Below are positions 5,846 to 6,530 of a stretch of 6,530 nt of DNA, piece by piece (the first letter of the stretch is position 1; every line of letters begins with the position of its first letter). The position numbers and the translations under genes are program-made. The DNA is from CAZUZD01 sp964624465 (GTDB lineage: Bacteria; Planctomycetota; Planctomycetia; Isosphaerales; Isosphaeraceae). Location of the stretch: positions 1-6,530 of the forward strand of contig CAZUZD010000338.1 of NCBI GenBank assembly GCA_964624465.1, in the 5' to 3' direction. The notes under the pieces were generated by a model. The model did not search any database, was not told the DNA's origin, and saw nothing but the letters and a program-made list of their open reading frames with translations.

Positions 5846-6370
5846 TCAGGCGTCGGGCGGGGTGGCAGGCGGGGATGGGGGCCTGGCGGCCGGGGGGGCG
5901 GCCTGGAGCTGGCGATCGAGGAAGTTCTCGAAGGCTTGCAGGCCGCGGAGCACGAACAGGAGCAGGACGGTCAGGCCGATGGCCAGCACGAACTGGTGCA
6001 GGGCCACGGCAACCCCCAGGCCGCCGACGACCAGCAGGCTGGCGGCCGTGGTCAGCCCCTCGACATGATTGCCGTCGCGGCTCCGGAAGATCGTGCCGGC
6101 GCCCAGGAAGCTCAGGCCGGTGACGACCGCGCCGACCGTGCGGAACGGGTCGGGACGGAACTCGACGCCCGGCAGCTGCGACTGGCCGGCGATGAACCGG
6201 ATCAGGGGCACGGCCAGGCCGACGAACATCGCCGAGGCGCCGGCCACCAGCATGTACGTCCGCATGCCGGCCGGCTTGTCGGCGGCCCGTCGCTCCAGGC
6301 CCACCAGGCCCCCCAGGAGCATGGCCAGCGCGATCTCGCCCAGCGATTGCAGCTGCGCCATCGTGTCCAT
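5846..6370 (-). CDS. MgtC/SapB-family inner-membrane protein
   Basis: This 174-residue membrane protein carries the MgtC/SapB family core: LGGLVGLERR (19-28), GMRTYMLVA (35-43), VVTGLSFLGAGTIFR (82-96) and VEGLTTAASLLVVGGLGVAVA (103-123), with about five hydrophobic segments (roughly 8-26, 38-56, 78-95, 107-124 and 126-146). Family members are linked to survival at low magnesium or in phagocytes and to ATP-synthase modulation, but many environmental homologues have no known role. After the last helix there is only a short amphipathic stretch and a Pro/Ala tail (about 157-174), so the C-terminal ACT-like domain of Salmonella MgtC (231 residues) is missing. The ATG at 6370 has a perfect AAGGAG 7 bases upstream; the frame stays open to 6484 but that part runs into repeat sequence. 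The 146-base gap before the TetR gene has its own promoter, so it is probably not part of the exporter operon. Confidence 0.9.
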   Translation of the reverse strand: MDTMAQLQSLGEIALAMLLGGLVGLERRAADKPAGMRTYMLVAGASAMFVGLAVPLIRFIAGQSQLPGVEFRPDPFRTVGAVVTGLSFLGAGTIFRSRDGNHVEGLTTAASLLVVGGLGVAVALHQFVLAIGLTVLLLFVLRGLQAFENFLDRQLQAAPPAARPPSPPATPPDA

Positions 6371-6377
6371 GGGCGGG

Positions 6378-6383
6378 CTCCTT
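6378..6383 (-). promoter_or_regulatory. Ribosome binding site fixing the MgtC-family start
   Basis: AAGGAG on the minus strand, 7 bases before the ATG at 6370. It decides against the longer in-frame start at 6484, which would read through the REP-like sequence. Confidence 0.8.
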
Positions 6384-6427
6384 GGATGGCTCGAATCGCA
6401 CGTGGGCGGTTGAAATCTGTTTTGTAG

Positions 6428-6453
6428 GGCGGATCCGCGAAGCGTCATCCGCC
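6428..6453. repeat. REP-like palindromic hairpin
   Basis: GGCGGAT (6428-6434) pairs perfectly with ATCCGCC (6447-6453), and inside the loop CGC (6436-6438) pairs with GCG (6442-6444) around GAA. The preceding TGTAGG and the GGCGGAT...GCG...ATCCGCC layout resemble widespread REP-type intergenic repeats mobilised by RAYT transposases. It lies 58 bases upstream of the MgtC-family ATG. Structure is visible; membership of a genome-wide family cannot be tested here. Confidence 0.55.
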
Positions 6454-6530
6454 GGGCTCGAAGCGCGGCCATCCGCATGCCCACAATGGCCGGTTCGGAG
6501 CAGGCTTCGGACCCGTCGCGGCGGATGACG
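6443..6530. repeat. REPIN/MITE-like long imperfect inverted repeat, cut by the window edge
   Basis: CGTCATCCGCCG (6443-6454) is matched by its exact reverse complement CGGCGGATGACG (6519-6530) ending on the last base. Inside, 6453-6464 pairs with 6504-6515 (10 of 12, including CGAAGC/GCTTCG), and GGCCAT (6467-6472) pairs with ATGGCC (6486-6491). Together these make one long bulged hairpin with the REP-like unit on its left arm. An inverted second REP unit should continue to the right of the window. Confidence 0.5.

Noticed and set aside
6371..6484. Longer N-terminus for the MgtC-family protein
   Set aside because: It would translate REP-like repeat sequence, and the ATG at 6370 has a perfect AAGGAG 7 bases upstream.
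1..6530. CRISPR array, tRNA, rRNA, riboswitch or insertion sequence
   Set aside because: No regularly spaced long repeats, no cloverleaf or rRNA-like stretch, and no transposase motif were seen on either strand.

Overview
The window is very GC-rich (about 70% or more by eye) and carries six genes, all on the minus strand and read from right to left. High GC, a DUF790/Bax1-type nuclease and a DevBCA-like exporter suggest a planctomycete, perhaps of the Isosphaeraceae type. That is inference from gene content; no rRNA or other phylogenetic marker is present.

Right edge (about 6371-6530): no gene. It holds a REP-like hairpin (6428-6453) and, at the last base, the start of an inverted second copy. 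With the sequence between them they form one long imperfect hairpin, a REPIN/MITE-like element cut by the window edge. Next is a short MgtC/SapB-family membrane protein (5846-6370) with a clear AAGGAG ribosome binding site.

Centre (1568-5795): a regulated export operon. A good sigma70-type promoter (TTGACG, 16 bases, TACACT) is followed by a repeated CGTTTS/palindrome operator candidate spanning the expected transcription start. Then come a CecR-like TetR regulator, a DevC-type FtsX/MacB-fold permease whose start overlaps the regulator's end by 19 bases, an ABC ATPase 22 bases further on, and, after a 136-base gap with a perfect 6-bp hairpin, an HlyD/DevB-type membrane fusion protein. The simplest reading is a self-repressed tripartite efflux system released by an unknown ligand. 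No outer-membrane TolC-like partner is in the window.

Left (1-1567): a DUF790/Bax1-like nuclease gene (187-1428) with its own possible -10 box. Its usual partner, the XPB helicase, is not visible but could lie beyond the left edge. Bases 1-186 hold two small inverted repeats and no convincing gene.

Most of the window is recognisable biology. The points that stand out are the 13-base-spaced operator repeats on a well-formed promoter, an apparent extra segment of about 65-75 residues in the periplasmic domain of the permease, and the REPIN-like structure at the right edge.
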